From Strigamia acuminata (lineage: Eukaryota > Arthropoda > Chilopoda > Geophilomorpha > Linotaeniidae), in the NCBI GenBank assembly GCA_949358305.1, contig CASHSZ010000032.1, positions 30,001 through 94,000 on the forward strand: DNA of 64,000 nucleotides, given 5' to 3'. Both the position numbers and the translations under genes were made by a program. The first letter of the stretch is position 1. Every line of letters starts with the position of its first letter. Under the pieces are notes generated by a model that worked only from the letters and a program-made list of their open reading frames with translations, was not told the origin of the DNA and ran no database searches. This document shows positions 1 to 11,464 of the stretch, piece after piece.

Positions 1-2
1 CT

Positions 3-3000
3 TGCGTCGCAAAAGACGTCAATGTCCATTTCTTGGCCCGAGTACGTCCCCATCCAACGCTTCACCCGGGCTTCGGTGAGGCGCTGAAGATCGGCGTACC
101 ATTTTGCCACTATCTGTCGGTTCTCTTCGGAGATTATGTCGTCCCATTTGATGTCGCGACCCCACATACTCTGTAAAAGTAGCTTCATCCGCAAAATGAC
201 TGGAGCTATCAACCCCAAGGGGTCGAAGACTGATGCCAATAATGACAGAATGCCCCTCCTTGACTGGGGAATCTCAACACCGGTTGGGATCCTGAACATT
301 AGCGTATCATCTTGGACGCTCCAAAGGATGCCCAGCATCTTGACAACTCCTAGATCTTCAAACTTGTCGGCACGCATGTGGAAATCCTTGTCTTTGAGTG
401 CATCAAAGACTTCTGCCTTTGATGCTGCCCACTTGACGAGAGGCATCTTTCCCTCGTCAAGGATCCTGCGTAGATTGACACAGTGCCCAACTGTCTCTTG
501 GGTTCCATCGGCCCCGGACGTCAAATCGTCCATGTAGATGCCCTTATCAAGGGCGTCTGCCTCTTTGGGGAAAAGCACCAAATACAATCGCCCTTGCGCG
601 CGGATGACAGCGCACAACAAGAATGGCGACGAATTCACCCCGAAAGGGACGACTATCATTCTTAAAACGACCAGGTGATCCCACAAATTCTGCCAAGAAT
701 ATCCTTCTTGGAAATATTCTTCTGAGACCCAAAGGAACCGCAAAAAATCGCAGTGGTCAGGATTAATCAGCACTTGCAGGAAAGCCTGCTTGATGTCCGC
801 TATCGCCACTACACAAAAAAGGCGAAAACGGATCATAACTGGGACAATATCCGGATTTAAAGAAGGGCCAGGATACAGACAGTCGTTCAGCGAAGGTAGC
901 CCCTTCTTCGCCGACGACGCGTTGAAAACGACACGGAACTTGGTCGTTTCCCGGTCCTCCTTGATCACTGGATGGTGCGGAATAACATAAACTCCAGTTT
1001 TCTTGTATCTCTCTGCAAGAGGTACTACTTCCGCGTGCTCTTCTTTGACGTAGTCCCACATGGCTTTGTTATAACGTTCCTTGTGGTCGCTGTTACTATC
1101 AATTCGCCTAAGCGTATGTGATAGTTGGTTCAGAGCCAACTCCCAGTTTGATTCCAAAGCCCCGATCTTATCGTTAAAGGGCAAGCAAACTTGGTAGCGA
1201 CCATCCTCCATTCGCTTGTGCGACTTCTCAAAGCGATCTCGAACAAAATCTGAATCGCGTTCGCCAGCGGTAATACCAACAGCCTCCAAACTCCAAAGCT
1301 TTTCCAAATCATGGCCAGTCTTAATCTCACAGGTGTTGCAGCAAGACACGTCACGCGAGCTCTCTGAGAAGACATCTGTCGACCCAGCGGCTCCGGACAA
1401 CACCCACCCAAAAATGGTATTGACCAAACCCAAGCGGTTATCCAATCGCTTTCGTCCGTCAAGGCAGATTTCCCACCAAACATCAACTCCAAGCAAGATA
1501 TCAACATTGCCCGCAGTCGAAGGTAAGTCTTCAGCCAATTCGAACCCCAAATCTTTAACTTTCTGAATGGTATCAGGGCTGGCTATCCCATACACATGCG
1601 GTAGGCTTCTTGCACTTAAAGCCGTCACCTTGAGCTCTCTGGCTCCGTGTCTAGACTGAAGGAGTAGCTTGTAAACGTCGTAAGACGTCGATCCAGCATT
1701 ATCCTCTTCATTGAGGCGTTGGGCTGTGGCTTCGATTGACCCACAACTCTTCAACCGTATCCGGTCGGCTACACTCTTTAAAATGTAGGACCGATGGCTG
1801 CCCGGATCTAACATGCCACGTATCGTGTGCGAACCTCCCGACTTTGTTTTTAACTCCGCTGTGAATATCATCAACTGAAGTGTTGAGGAGATCGCCAAGG
1901 AAACGTTCGCGCTCACGTCCTTGGGCTTCTCTATCTCACCTCCACTTCCTGTGTTCAATTTCCTGCAGATGGACGAATGATGTCGTCCGCCGCAAGTCCT
2001 GCAGCTGGTTTTAACCTGGCACCGCATTGCCCTGTGTCCCTCTTGCAGGCAATTGAAGCAAAGTCGGTTCTGTTGAATAATCGTGGTCTTCTCTGCCACG
2101 CTCATTTCTTTCCTACAGAAAGTGTTAGCATGACCTTCTTTGCAAAAAATGCAAATTGCGCTTCCCACGGTCAGCTTTGGGCTAAAAGACTCTTTGGCTT
2201 TTTTGGACGTAGCGCAGGTGGACATCGTGCCCTTGCGTTGATCCTTATCCTTGTCGGAACTTCCAGACTTGTCTTTCTTAGTTGCAAGACCTCCTGCCCC
2301 CATGACATCTTCCATCTGCTCCAAGAGCTGAACTTCAGCCGCAAAGAAATTCAAGATTGTCACTAAATTTGAGGTCTTAGCCCCTTGCTGCTGGTAAAAC
2401 CTCATCACCATGGCAGGTGGAAATTTCCTCAGCACGTCGGGTGCCAGAAGCAGACCAGCAGTCTGTACTGGAACGCTCAACTGCTCCAGCAAGCGGATAG
2501 CAGTGGACACCTTGGTCAACTGTGTACGGACAGCTTTGACCGGATGCAATTCCGTAACCTGTTTCATGTCCCTTATGGACTTGACCAATGCCACTCTCTG
2601 GGCTTCATCGTCCCCGTAGGAGCGTTCCAACTCTTCTCTTGCCAAATTGTAATTACCGTCCACTAAAGGGAATGCAGAGATCAGCATGGCAGCTTCTCCC
2701 GTGCACAGCGACTGCAAGTATTGCAACTTCTCAATTTCTGATAAATCAGGGTTGCTGTGAACAGCAGAATCAAAGCTGCTTAGGAAGGGACGAAATGTCG
2801 TCACATCTCCATTGAATTTCCGCATTTCCAACTTAGGAAGCTTTGCATTATTATGCCTTCTTGTCGATTGCGACAAGGTCTGGTTCAAAATCGAACTCTG
2901 AGACGTACTGGTCGTTAACGCTGAAGCATTTGCTGGATTTGCTGACCAATGCGTCACGAACTTCTTTGACATTCGGGTTCTGTGCTTAAGAACTGAAATC

Positions 3001-3299
3001 GGTGTCTCTAACTCTTCGATTTCCCTTAGATTTGCCAAGTACTGATCTCTTGTCAGGTTGGGCTGCATCGTGTTCAGGTCGTTTATCATTCTCATCATCT
3101 GTTCATCTGCAGCCATTTCTACAGCTTCCAGCTCGCCGGTATCTTTTAGTGTCAAGGACCTTCTCAAAAGCGCGTCCAAAGAGATCCCCAAAGTCGTGAA
3201 CCTCCCAGACAACACGTCCATTTCTTCCGGCGGTTGTTGCTCAACCGTTGTTGGCGTTGTTCTCCCTGAACCTGACCTTGATCCACCTCCTGTAGCCAT
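3..3299 (-). CDS. BEL/Pao Gag-Pol polyprotein, partial (first 1099 codons)
   Basis: One frame is open from the ATG at 3299-3297 to the window edge; I translated it fully and saw no stop. Gag: a DUF1759-like region starts near residue 153 (KLPKLEMRKFNGD), followed by CCHC-type knuckles at C383 (CIFCKEGHANTFC), C414 (CFNCLQEGHRAMRC) and C433 (CRTCGGRHHSSIC). The aspartic protease (DUF1758-like) has D498 in LDPGSHRSYI. The RT has FRVVFNAS near residue 787, DIKQAFLQV, and the YMDD box at 922-925. An A17-like segment (SLLASVFDPLGLIAP) lies near 1019. The frame reaches the first RNase H strand (FCDA) at the edge. Integrase would lie further left. The product would form cytoplasmic particles and carry out reverse transcription and integration. 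All visible active-site residues are present. The start is the first ATG after a pyrimidine-rich CAG. Confidence 0.9.
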   Translation of the reverse strand, partial: MATGGGSRSGSGRTTPTTVEQQPPEEMDVLSGRFTTLGISLDALLRRSLTLKDTGELEAVEMAADEQMMRMINDLNTMQPNLTRDQYLANLREIEELETPISVLKHRTRMSKKFVTHWSANPANASALTTSTSQSSILNQTLSQSTRRHNNAKLPKLEMRKFNGDVTTFRPFLSSFDSAVHSNPDLSEIEKLQYLQSLCTGEAAMLISAFPLVDGNYNLAREELERSYGDDEAQRVALVKSIRDMKQVTELHPVKAVRTQLTKVSTAIRLLEQLSVPVQTAGLLLAPDVLRKFPPAMVMRFYQQQGAKTSNLVTILNFFAAEVQLLEQMEDVMGAGGLATKKDKSGSSDKDKDQRKGTMSTCATSKKAKESFSPKLTVGSAICIFCKEGHANTFCRKEMSVAEKTTIIQQNRLCFNCLQEGHRAMRCQVKTSCRTCGGRHHSSICRKLNTGSGGEIEKPKDVSANVSLAISSTLQLMIFTAELKTKSGGSHTIRGMLDPGSHRSYILKSVADRIRLKSCGSIEATAQRLNEEDNAGSTSYDVYKLLLQSRHGARELKVTALSARSLPHVYGIASPDTIQKVKDLGFELAEDLPSTAGNVDILLGVDVWWEICLDGRKRLDNRLGLVNTIFGWVLSGAAGSTDVFSESSRDVSCCNTCEIKTGHDLEKLWSLEAVGITAGERDSDFVRDRFEKSHKRMEDGRYQVCLPFNDKIGALESNWELALNQLSHTLRRIDSNSDHKERYNKAMWDYVKEEHAEVVPLAERYKKTGVYVIPHHPVIKEDRETTKFRVVFNASSAKKGLPSLNDCLYPGPSLNPDIVPVMIRFRLFCVVAIADIKQAFLQVLINPDHCDFLRFLWVSEEYFQEGYSWQNLWDHLVVLRMIVVPFGVNSSPFLLCAVIRAQGRLYLVLFPKEADALDKGIYMDDLTSGADGTQETVGHCVNLRRILDEGKMPLVKWAASKAEVFDALKDKDFHMRADKFEDLGVVKMLGILWSVQDDTLMFRIPTGVEIPQSRRGILSLLASVFDPLGLIAPVILRMKLLLQSMWGRDIKWDDIISEENRQIVAKWYADLQRLTEARVKRWMGTYSGQEMDIDVFCDA

Positions 3300-4040
3300 G
3301 TCAAACCTGGAATGGCAGAAAGTGAAGACAATCAGTCAGTCAAAAACCAAAGACACACAACTCTAAACACAGGTGATATTTGGACAAACAATGACCAAAC
3401 ACCCTAACTGCTCAACTAAACCGCTAGTGATCCGAATGATATACAGACAGACTCACTGTAAACTCTATGCTACTAAAGATCTGAGTGGCGCAACACCCAG
3501 TCTCTAATTCCTATAGTAGACTAATTCCTGTTAACTGCTAAACTCTCTAAATTCCTAAGGATTTGAGTGGTGCAACACCCAAAAACTCTAAGCTGTCAAG
3601 CAGACTCTTTTAACTACTAGGCTATCTAATTCTCCCCTGCCTAAGCAGTTATAGTGGAGAAAAACTTAAACTTTAACTTAAACACGAAAATGCACACTTC
3701 CCCTCCCCCCAGAAGGAACACATCAAAAAACCCAAAAAACAGCCCACCAAAAAACACTTTAAAAACTAAAACTGTTCTTCTTCTTTCAGGCTGTAGCTGT
3801 TCAACTTGCACATTGCGTTGTGTTTGACTTGGCAGACTCAGGACGTCAATGGCCGCTCTCACGTGACTCTCTGGCGTGCGCACTTGATGCCGGTCGCTCA
3901 CGGAACCAGCCGTACAAACGAACCAACTGGCACGCACCAACCCACTTGAATCACTTGCTGAACGTCCAAATGACCTCTTTTTCATGCGCGCTGTACACTC
4001 GCGCATGAAATCCTGGTCACGGCACCAAAAAACAGCTCCC
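3300..4040 (-). other. BEL/Pao 5' leader between LTR and gag
   Basis: This is untranslated leader of the element. It holds the tRNA primer site at its LTR end and a short direct repeat (gagtgg[c/t]gcaacaccca near 3483 and 3567). A minus-strand frame at 4195-3641 begins inside the LTR and spans the leader. The peptide it would encode is shared with the leader of the 39398-48072 element, but the nucleotide similarity alone can explain this, so I do not call it a gene. Confidence 0.7.
4010..4027 (-). promoter_or_regulatory. Primer binding site, tRNA-His
   Basis: On the plus strand the bases read atcctggtcacggcacca, the terminal 18 nt (including CCA) of animal tRNA-His as I know it. The minus-strand RNA would therefore pair with that tRNA to prime minus-strand DNA. 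The site lies 13 nt inside the LTR boundary and upstream of gag, which fixes the element on the minus strand. Confidence 0.8.
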
Positions 4041-5614
4041 TGTAGCAAACAACCTTGGATCTCACAGGGGAGGACTGGCGAATTGGTCACCAAACTCTGG
4101 AAACCGCCCGAGACTGTATAGTGGTTGATGAAACAAGCTGAAATCCTTTCTCTGAGCATAAGCCTAACTTGAAGAAGGGTTAGGCCTGACTGCATGAAAC
4201 TAGGCCTAACTGCATTTAGATGAAGTGATTGGCAAAACCTCTTTAGCTGCTGGGTAGAAATTCTGTGCTCCCAGGGAGGAGGAGAGCAGGCAAAGCTCTC
4301 TACTCACAAGTCATCATGTTTATTGAAGTAAAAGAAACCCAGGAATAAATTATCCAAAGAAGGAGGAAAAATATCAACTGGTTTTAATACTTAACAACTG
4401 ATAACAACTGTTGCTTCTTTAGCAACCTACTCTTAACAACTGGTCACCTGATTACAATAAATGTCAGTGACCAAACAATACAGATTTGAATAATAACAAT
4501 AGTGTCAACAAGGTTTCCGTATATCTACAACAGATGTCAAACTTAACATAAGTAAAGACAAAACTTAACCTAACACCTTGATAACAGTAGGACCTGTGCA
4601 AACAGCACTTCACTTAAACTTAACAAATAATTCAAAGGCTAAAACTAACATTAGTTACACTCAAAACACAATGCTGAGCCCAAACCCAATCACCACCAAA
4701 AGAGGGCGCAACGTGTCACAGTTTTAACCCCTTAACAACCATGCAATAACAAAGGTAAAAGCTTAGATTAATAACTCTTAATATTGGTAACTTATACAAA
4801 CAATAACTAGTAAATATTCCCTATGTCCAGGTTCCATTAAAAACCCCAAAAGAAACAATAACAGGGCACCAGTGCAGCACCAAATCTAAGATGGCGACCA
4901 TGCAACTGCTAAAATGACGTGAATGGAGCCAGACAAGGTCGCGAGCGACTCACAGGCCTTCTCAACGATGGATCTGCGTCCTAGAACGGTCAGTACAACT
5001 TTCCCAGTGCTTGGACATTGAAACCCGACCGATTCAACTCATTTGCAGGACCCATACGACCACGAGAGGCGTCGCAAGGCGTGCGCTCACGCCCGACGCT
5101 CGCAAACGCTCACAAACGATGTCCAACGTCCATCCAGCGACCCAAGACACCTGTGGACTACCTTAAACACCAATACAAGTTAGTATAAATTAAATTACCA
5201 GTGAAACAAGCACTAAAACTGCAATTGTGCTTATTTCAAGTTCTCCTGCTTCCCAGCTCACTTATGCTATGGCGGCCATCTTGCCGATGCACGCCTATCT
5301 CTCTCACAAGTGAACTGGAAACAGGAGAAAACTTATAAATACTAGAAATAACACAAACAAGTGAAAAAGACACATAAAACAATGCCAAAAGACTAAAAAC
5401 ACAACTTTCAAACATTCCAGGTGTGGCAGGCGAAGTGACAACCCCCTTGAACTTCCAGGATCGTGACAACAAGGCAGCAAACCAACTGGACATGTCAGAT
5501 ATGAGTTGCAAATCTATTCAAACTTGACAACAAAATTAAAAAGCCTTTTCTCTCTTTCTGAAGATAAACAACGTGAAATCTTCAGATCTTTTTGTTGCGT
5601 TCTTGCTCGCAACA
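4041..5614 (-). repeat. 5' LTR of the BEL/Pao element (1574 bp)
   Basis: The LTR has TG...CA ends: it starts tgtagcaaac and ends gctcgcaaca on the plus strand. It is closely similar, but not identical, to the paired 1579-bp LTRs at 39398-40976 and 46494-48072. On the sense strand the first 22 bp form an inverted repeat (TGTTGCG...CGCAACA). A polyadenylation signal AATAAA lies at about 4320-4326 (plus strand tttattg). Two AAGATGGC motifs resembling YY1 sites occur near 4888 and 5270. The partner LTR is outside the window. Confidence 0.85.
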
Positions 5615-6126
5615 AGTCCACGATTTTCGGCTTTGCTGCCGATCAAGTGTTGACTATTTTTCCGTGATGAGGAATTACGATGAGATGTTGGTTTGGGTTA
5701 TGAAATTAACTGGATACATTTTAGGTCCCGAAAAGGTAATTAATTCGGAACAAATAACAAAGTATTAATTTTTTTTCTTCAGTTTTTGAGGTTGAATCGA
5801 TCGCAAACTCGAATTAGACAATCCACAACGTTTTGCCACTTCATTTCAGTAAATCACCGTGGATTAATAGCCCACTCCTGCTCACCATCAAATGCATCAC
5901 TAGGAATCTAAATAGGTAAAATTCATTCCTCTGGTAATTTATTTTCCATTTATTTATCCATTTATTTGTTTATTTTTTAGGTTATTTTTATTTTGGGAGC
6001 AAAAAGTTGATTTTCAGAAAGTTGTGCATTATTTGCTGGCTATGTGTTGGAAAACAACTTTGTTTTGTTTTGTTAGGAAATTCTAAGGAATGGAATCGTT
6101 TTGGACCTGTGCAATTGGTTTGCCAT
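5615..6126 (+). repeat. Inverted-repeat left arm, outer part
   Basis: The sequence from agtccacgattttcgg to tttgccat is the inverse of 13193-13759, allowing small gaps. It ends at the insertion point of the 6127-12237 LTR element. Confidence 0.85.
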
Positions 6127-6899
6127 TGTTTCTAGCAGTGCTTGAAGACCGTGTTGCACTCTAGAAGACATTAGAAAATGGTTAAAATAAATAACCCTAT
6201 TTACCAGAACTTGTGAAGAATCCCAAAGAAGAAAGTCCATTACAGGAAAAACCTTGATGTGAAACCTGTAAAGTGAGCTGCTGAACATGTTGGGATAATT
6301 CAATACTATTGTGCTCAAGTTAGCACACAAAAACGAATTTATTGTAAAGTTAAAATCTATCAAAACATTACACATAAGAGAGGAGAAAATCAACGTTACT
6401 TAGGACTAGAAAAACTATATAACAAGTCAGTGTAGTTGCTGCGCAACCTACAACAATTAGAGCAGCAGCTCTTAGCAACGAGTGGCAACAATCGCTCGCA
6501 AGAGGCGAATTGTCCCTCTAGTGACAAAATGATAAAGCGTATACAAGAAAATACACAGTTTCGAGTATAAAATCATTACAAAAGGCACAAAACCGTAATA
6601 AATTAAGACAAAGTGTTTCAAATAAATAAACTAACTTAGGAACTAACAACAGCAACTCTTTGGACGAATCCAAGCAGTAAAACTCCAAAGAATCAAAGAA
6701 AAGATGCAAGATTACCTTAAGAAAGACAGCTTAAATCAGGTAATTCACCACTCACACGTCACAAACTACACGAAATTCATTTAACCTTTAGCCAAAACTT
6801 AAGCTGCACTATTAACTAAACACAAACTTAAATTAATGATTAATCAAAGCAAATCCGCTATTGCGATAGCAAAAATCCATGTTGCGCGTGCTCGCAACA
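6127..6899 (-). repeat. 3' LTR of the non-autonomous element (773 bp)
   Basis: It begins tgtttctagc and ends gctcgcaaca on the plus strand and matches 11465-12237. The short open frames inside it recur identically in the partner and are not supported as genes. Confidence 0.9.
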
Positions 6900-9800
6900 G
6901 CGTTGCCGGCCAAAGAAGAAGGGAGGGCAAGGCAGAAAACCGTTGAAGGAATTCCCCATCAAAACCAAGAGAACGGGAAGAAAAAGTATCGAAGCCAACT
7001 TTGTAAAAGTCGCGAAGGCAAAACCATAGACACGAAGGCAAAAAGCTGTAACCTAAACATCCGAGACCTCTAGGAGCGTCCCAGGGTCAAAGGGCATTGA
7101 AGTCGGATCGCGGCCCAAAAACACCGGAGAGACGAAAGAAAAGAGAAGTTGCGTTGCGGCGCACTTCCTAACAACAACCAATAAAAACTAAAAGAAACTT
7201 AAAACACGAGAGAAGAAAGAGAAGGGCCGTGCCACGATGACCTAGTCCAGACACCGAGGGGCTACGACGTCGCCAATAGACACGTGGCACACACACAAAA
7301 TACCTTTAGAAAATCCGACTGAACGGGTTTTCTAACCGGAACAACGTGAGAACATTGCGGGAGCTTCTCAGAAAGCTCAGTCTGTCAACCCGTAGACAGA
7401 CGCTTAAACTAATGAAAGCTAAAAACAAGAAAACGAGAATCCTCGTCAAAGAGGAAGGAAAACTGTCACAAAAGCTCTTGATCGAGCATGGTCTCGCAAG
7501 GAACAAGACATGCATGAAGACTAGAAGAAACTTGGAACGCAAAAAAGGAACAAACTTGAGACACGGCAGGCTTCACCGCCTCGTTGTTCTCGAGCCAGCG
7601 CTCAAGTGGCAACGTACCACGGAAACCTCCGTCCGCCTGAAAACACGAGCTGCGAACTCAAACTTATTAAACTATTAAAGACGACCCTTTTCTAGAAAAC
7701 AAGAAAGATGCAAAATAAGGGAATGAATGCGTTGACCCAGACCTATCGTCTGACCAACCACCCAGCATTCGTACGAAGAACTAGAAAATGCCGTCAAGAC
7801 CTAGGCACCACTCTTTCGCAAAGAGTGACTAACTAACCACTTACCCAAAGCCATGACCACCTAGCTAACATGATCACGCCAGAAGGAGGAAAAAGAGGAA
7901 CGAGAAGGCATGAAGCTCAGGCAATGCAAACCATTCGCAGCAACTGCCACGCAAAGGCGTTGACCGCACCCTGACTTGACATGAACCCACGAAACCGCTA
8001 AGAGCAGAGAATAAAGAAAAAAGGAAAGACTTAGTCAGATGACTGTGCAAGCCAACTGCGACCTCTTGTCCACAGTGACAATGAAACACGCGCACACTGA
8101 CCCATCGACCACAACTTTATCTAACTAATAAGAGAAAAACGGTTCAATTATCTAAAAAAAACGAACACGTTCCGTGCAAATAAATATCGGCAAAAACGTC
8201 AATATTATCACTAAAGCTATTGGCCAAGTATGGCCTCACAAGGGAAACTAACAAACTGGAACTGTGAAAACCAGCAAGAATTCCAAAACACTAAACTTCC
8301 TGCTTTTTTTCGAAGAGGGAATAAGTCCGTACCCAAATAATCAATCCATTTCCTCCCCACGAGAAAAGAAAGGAAAGGGGCCTGCTTCTTTTTGAAGATC
8401 AACAGGTGTCAAACGATACTGAAAAACGTTGGAAGCAGTGCAACTGCAACCAAATGAAGCGAAGCTACACTTCCTGCACGAAAACTAATCACGTCGTTGA
8501 AAAGAAATTAAAACCGGTGGCTTTCTTTCAACCGAGCTGCGCTTTACGAATGCGCCTTGAACAAGGAGGTACCCGATGGACTGCACGTCCGCACTCGGGC
8601 CACCGTGTAGCCTGTTGTGAGCAGACTACCACGAAGACTGAAACTTCTTTAACCGAGGGGGAAATAGAAACTAGATCTAGTTAAAACCCCATGCTCCAAT
8701 AAGGAGGCTACCGTATGAACGCTTGGCCCACCCCGAGTCGGAACCAATATGATTGAACCGAGAAACGAGAGAAAAGGGAGGGTTGCTTGACGTCCCTGAT
8801 TACGAGGGGCGTCACACATAGACATGAGCACAAGGACTTGCCAGTTGCCAACCGCATTCCTGGAACCGGTAAGCAACTGCAAGTCGACAATTGACTCGCT
8901 CACATACCCATTGACCACATCGTCGATCAGCAAGCCGACTTCCGGAAATCGCCACTCTACTGAAAGCACGTGTTGTCCAATGACTAAAACGTGTTGCCGA
9001 GTGCCGGCGCCAAGAAGGCCGCACACACACGTCCTTCGACCCATCCTAGAGTGGGCTCCCTGCCTAGTGCATGTCTGCCTCACTGCAGAGCTAGGGATGA
9101 AAGACTAACAACAACTACTTAGTCGCGGGAAGCAAACGTAGAAATAGGGGCCGCCAAGAGGCGCAGGGACTATGTCTCAGACACGACATCTGACAGAGTA
9201 TGGCAGTGCAAACCTGCCCTCTGAAACACATCGAATGGCAGTCCTTGCTGTGCACAGCAAGAACGACCATCCAAAACAAGTACCTATACCCTACCGCCAC
9301 GCCAGCTAGCCACAACCCAAAAATAGCAAGCAAGCTATTTCCTAAACGAATAAGCTAAAATGTCCAAATTCTAAGGTTGCCCCAAAGAACTAGAATAACT
9401 AAACTCCCTTTTTTAAACGATAAAAGGCGAGACTAATCACTAATGAAGACTCATGAAACGCTACGGACGTTTCCACGAAGAGACAGTGAAAATGCAGAAC
9501 GTACATCACCAGCGGTAGACACTGGGTGCAGCGGTCAGCAACAAAAACTGGACTTGTCCAGTGGGCGGTGCGGATCGGCTGCTCTAAACTTCCAGCACCG
9601 ACAGAAGTCACACGCCTTTCTAAATCCAAACCCACTTGCAAACAAGTTGTGTAACAACCTAAACTAACAGAGATTGACGGACAGGTAAGAACCGACTGAC
9701 CTCGCGGGCCAGTGCTTTCCCTGCAAAACACGAGCAGCAAGAGAACGAATCTCGTTCTAAAAACAAGAAACGTTCTACAAACACACGAATACAAACGGGT

Positions 9801-11464
9801 GTGCCCTCTCCCGGAGCGGAGAGATGACCGACACCAGAGCTCACGAGGAAACTCGAGCGGCACACAAAACTAAAACCGAGAACGGCGGGCTTCAACCGCC
9901 TCGCTGGTCCCGGACTGGCCTCATAACACCAGAGTCCGATCACCAATGACTAGCGGAAACCCCCAACTGAAAGGACACCGAGCTGTGAACCCGGACCTTC
10001 TTGAAACAGACAAAGGCAAAAACAGATAGAGCCCCTTATAGAAGGCGGGACTCTGCAATAAGACGCAACATCATGAAAAAAAGGAGAGAGCAGATCACGA
10101 GGTATGACTCGTGCATCGCTACTCCGGCCACAAGAGCCATGGGACAGATTTCCCATCTCAACACGAAATCCCCTTTTTAACGGTAAAGGAGAAATTCGAT
10201 TAACAACTGCTAAACGAACTAAACGAAAAAGCCAAACGAATATAAGGCTAGCGGCAGAACATACTGGCGAACTCGTCTACAAGGGACCTGACAATCAAAA
10301 CTTGAAGAGAACTAACTATATTAAGCATGAATCGGACTGAAAATCTCACCAAACGTGAGCAAATCGAGTAAAGCTAATAAATATACACGGGTTAAGTATA
10401 AACTATCAAAGATGCAAACTCTAACTAGACCCAAATAGAAAACGCCAGCAAAATTATACCAGCCACCTTATTTTATCTCAAAAGGGAAACGTGAAACAAG
10501 ATCACAGTAAATCGTAAGAAAAAGGACAACAACTGTTACAGGGAATCTAAAGGGACTTTGCCGACAGCTCTACATAATAGACTATCGCCACAAGGCGCAA
10601 ACATGCGAGGAAAACTAGAGAAAATGAGCTAAAAACGACCCTTATCCACTGTAAAAACCTAACGCCCCTTAAAACCCCAAAACGACCACAATTTCCCCCA
10701 AAAACCTTAAAATTAACAATAAAAGCGAGAAAATATTCGATAAAAACGAAAATGATCGACAAAAAACGAAATCTTCATTGCCGACTCTTGTACATTGCGT
10801 TGTGTTTAACTGGACTACAGGCGGCGTAACTGTCGCTTGAACATCCGAAGCTCGCAAGTTGCGTTGCAGCTTGGCGGATCCGTCTGGACACGTGGCACGC
10901 CAACACCTGACTGACGACAAGACGAGACCAATCTTGACTCGGCGGCAAAACTGTTCGACCGATGAGCGCATTGGGCAGTCCTATCATGTTGCACAAGTGG
11001 CGCTGCTTCTTTCTGCTCGGTGAAAGATCGTCAATTGATCCCGGAGTGGCCACTGGAAACGGCAGACTCGATGATCGCCAACTTGACTGACGGCGCTCAG
11101 GTACGAACTGCATGGACGGCGACGGCGACCCACAGACTCGCACACGACCCACTGGAAGCTCCCGAGACAAATTTCGCCATCCTGTGCGGCGATTCTCGTC
11201 CCGCTTGTCAGCAATACACGCAGCGCTGGCCTCTCGCAACGAGGCGGTCACCACCTCATGCTGTGGCGCAAATCGCTTAGCTCCGTTGCATTTGACGACC
11301 ACTCGCTGCCTAAGCACCTGACGTACTCGCACACGATGCGCCTGAGAGTGTTTGAGCACACTCGAAACTCGCTTGATGACCATCTGCACGGCGGCATTCG
11401 AATATGGCGGACTTGCCTTTTCATCTCGAAATTCGGCCGACATCGTGGTCAACGGCACCAACTT
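6900..11464 (-). other. Non-coding interior of the non-autonomous element
   Basis: No gag, protease, RT or integrase motif is visible in any frame. The plus strand is rich in A and C, so the sense strand is T/G-rich. The segment nearest the 5' LTR (about 10780-11464) is a leader with short similarity to the BEL/Pao leader (acattgcgttgtgttt at about 10794). The minus frame 11731-10775 is open for 318 codons but starts in the LTR, matches no known domain and is probably fortuitous. The rest of the interior holds nothing I recognise. Confidence 0.7.
11442..11460 (-). promoter_or_regulatory. Diverged tRNA-His-like primer binding site
   Basis: The plus strand reads atcgtggtcaacggcacca, which is the tRNA-His 3' end with one substitution and one inserted base. 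It lies 4 nt inside the 5' LTR boundary at 11465. The match is imperfect although the LTRs are identical. Confidence 0.55.

Larger units (their letters stand above)
1..5614 (-). mobile_element. BEL/Pao LTR retrotransposon, 5' portion (runs off left edge)
   Basis: Read on the minus strand this element has a 5' LTR (5614-4041), a primer binding site matching tRNA-His, a leader of about 740 bp, and a Gag-Pol frame that is still open at position 3. The 3' end of pol and the 3' LTR lie outside the window. Three CCHC-like knuckles, a DPGS protease, a YMDD reverse transcriptase and an A17-type segment after RT place it in BEL/Pao. It is inserted into the left arm of the inverted-repeat element that resumes at 5615. 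The right arm shows that the undisturbed sequence there is continuous, so agtc at 5615-5618 is the likely target duplication. With no frame break seen, it is a plausible autonomous copy. Confidence 0.9.

Noticed and set aside
136-3366. Plus-strand open frames across the left end
   Set aside because: They are antisense shadows of the continuous minus-strand BEL/Pao Gag-Pol frame, which carries all the domain motifs.
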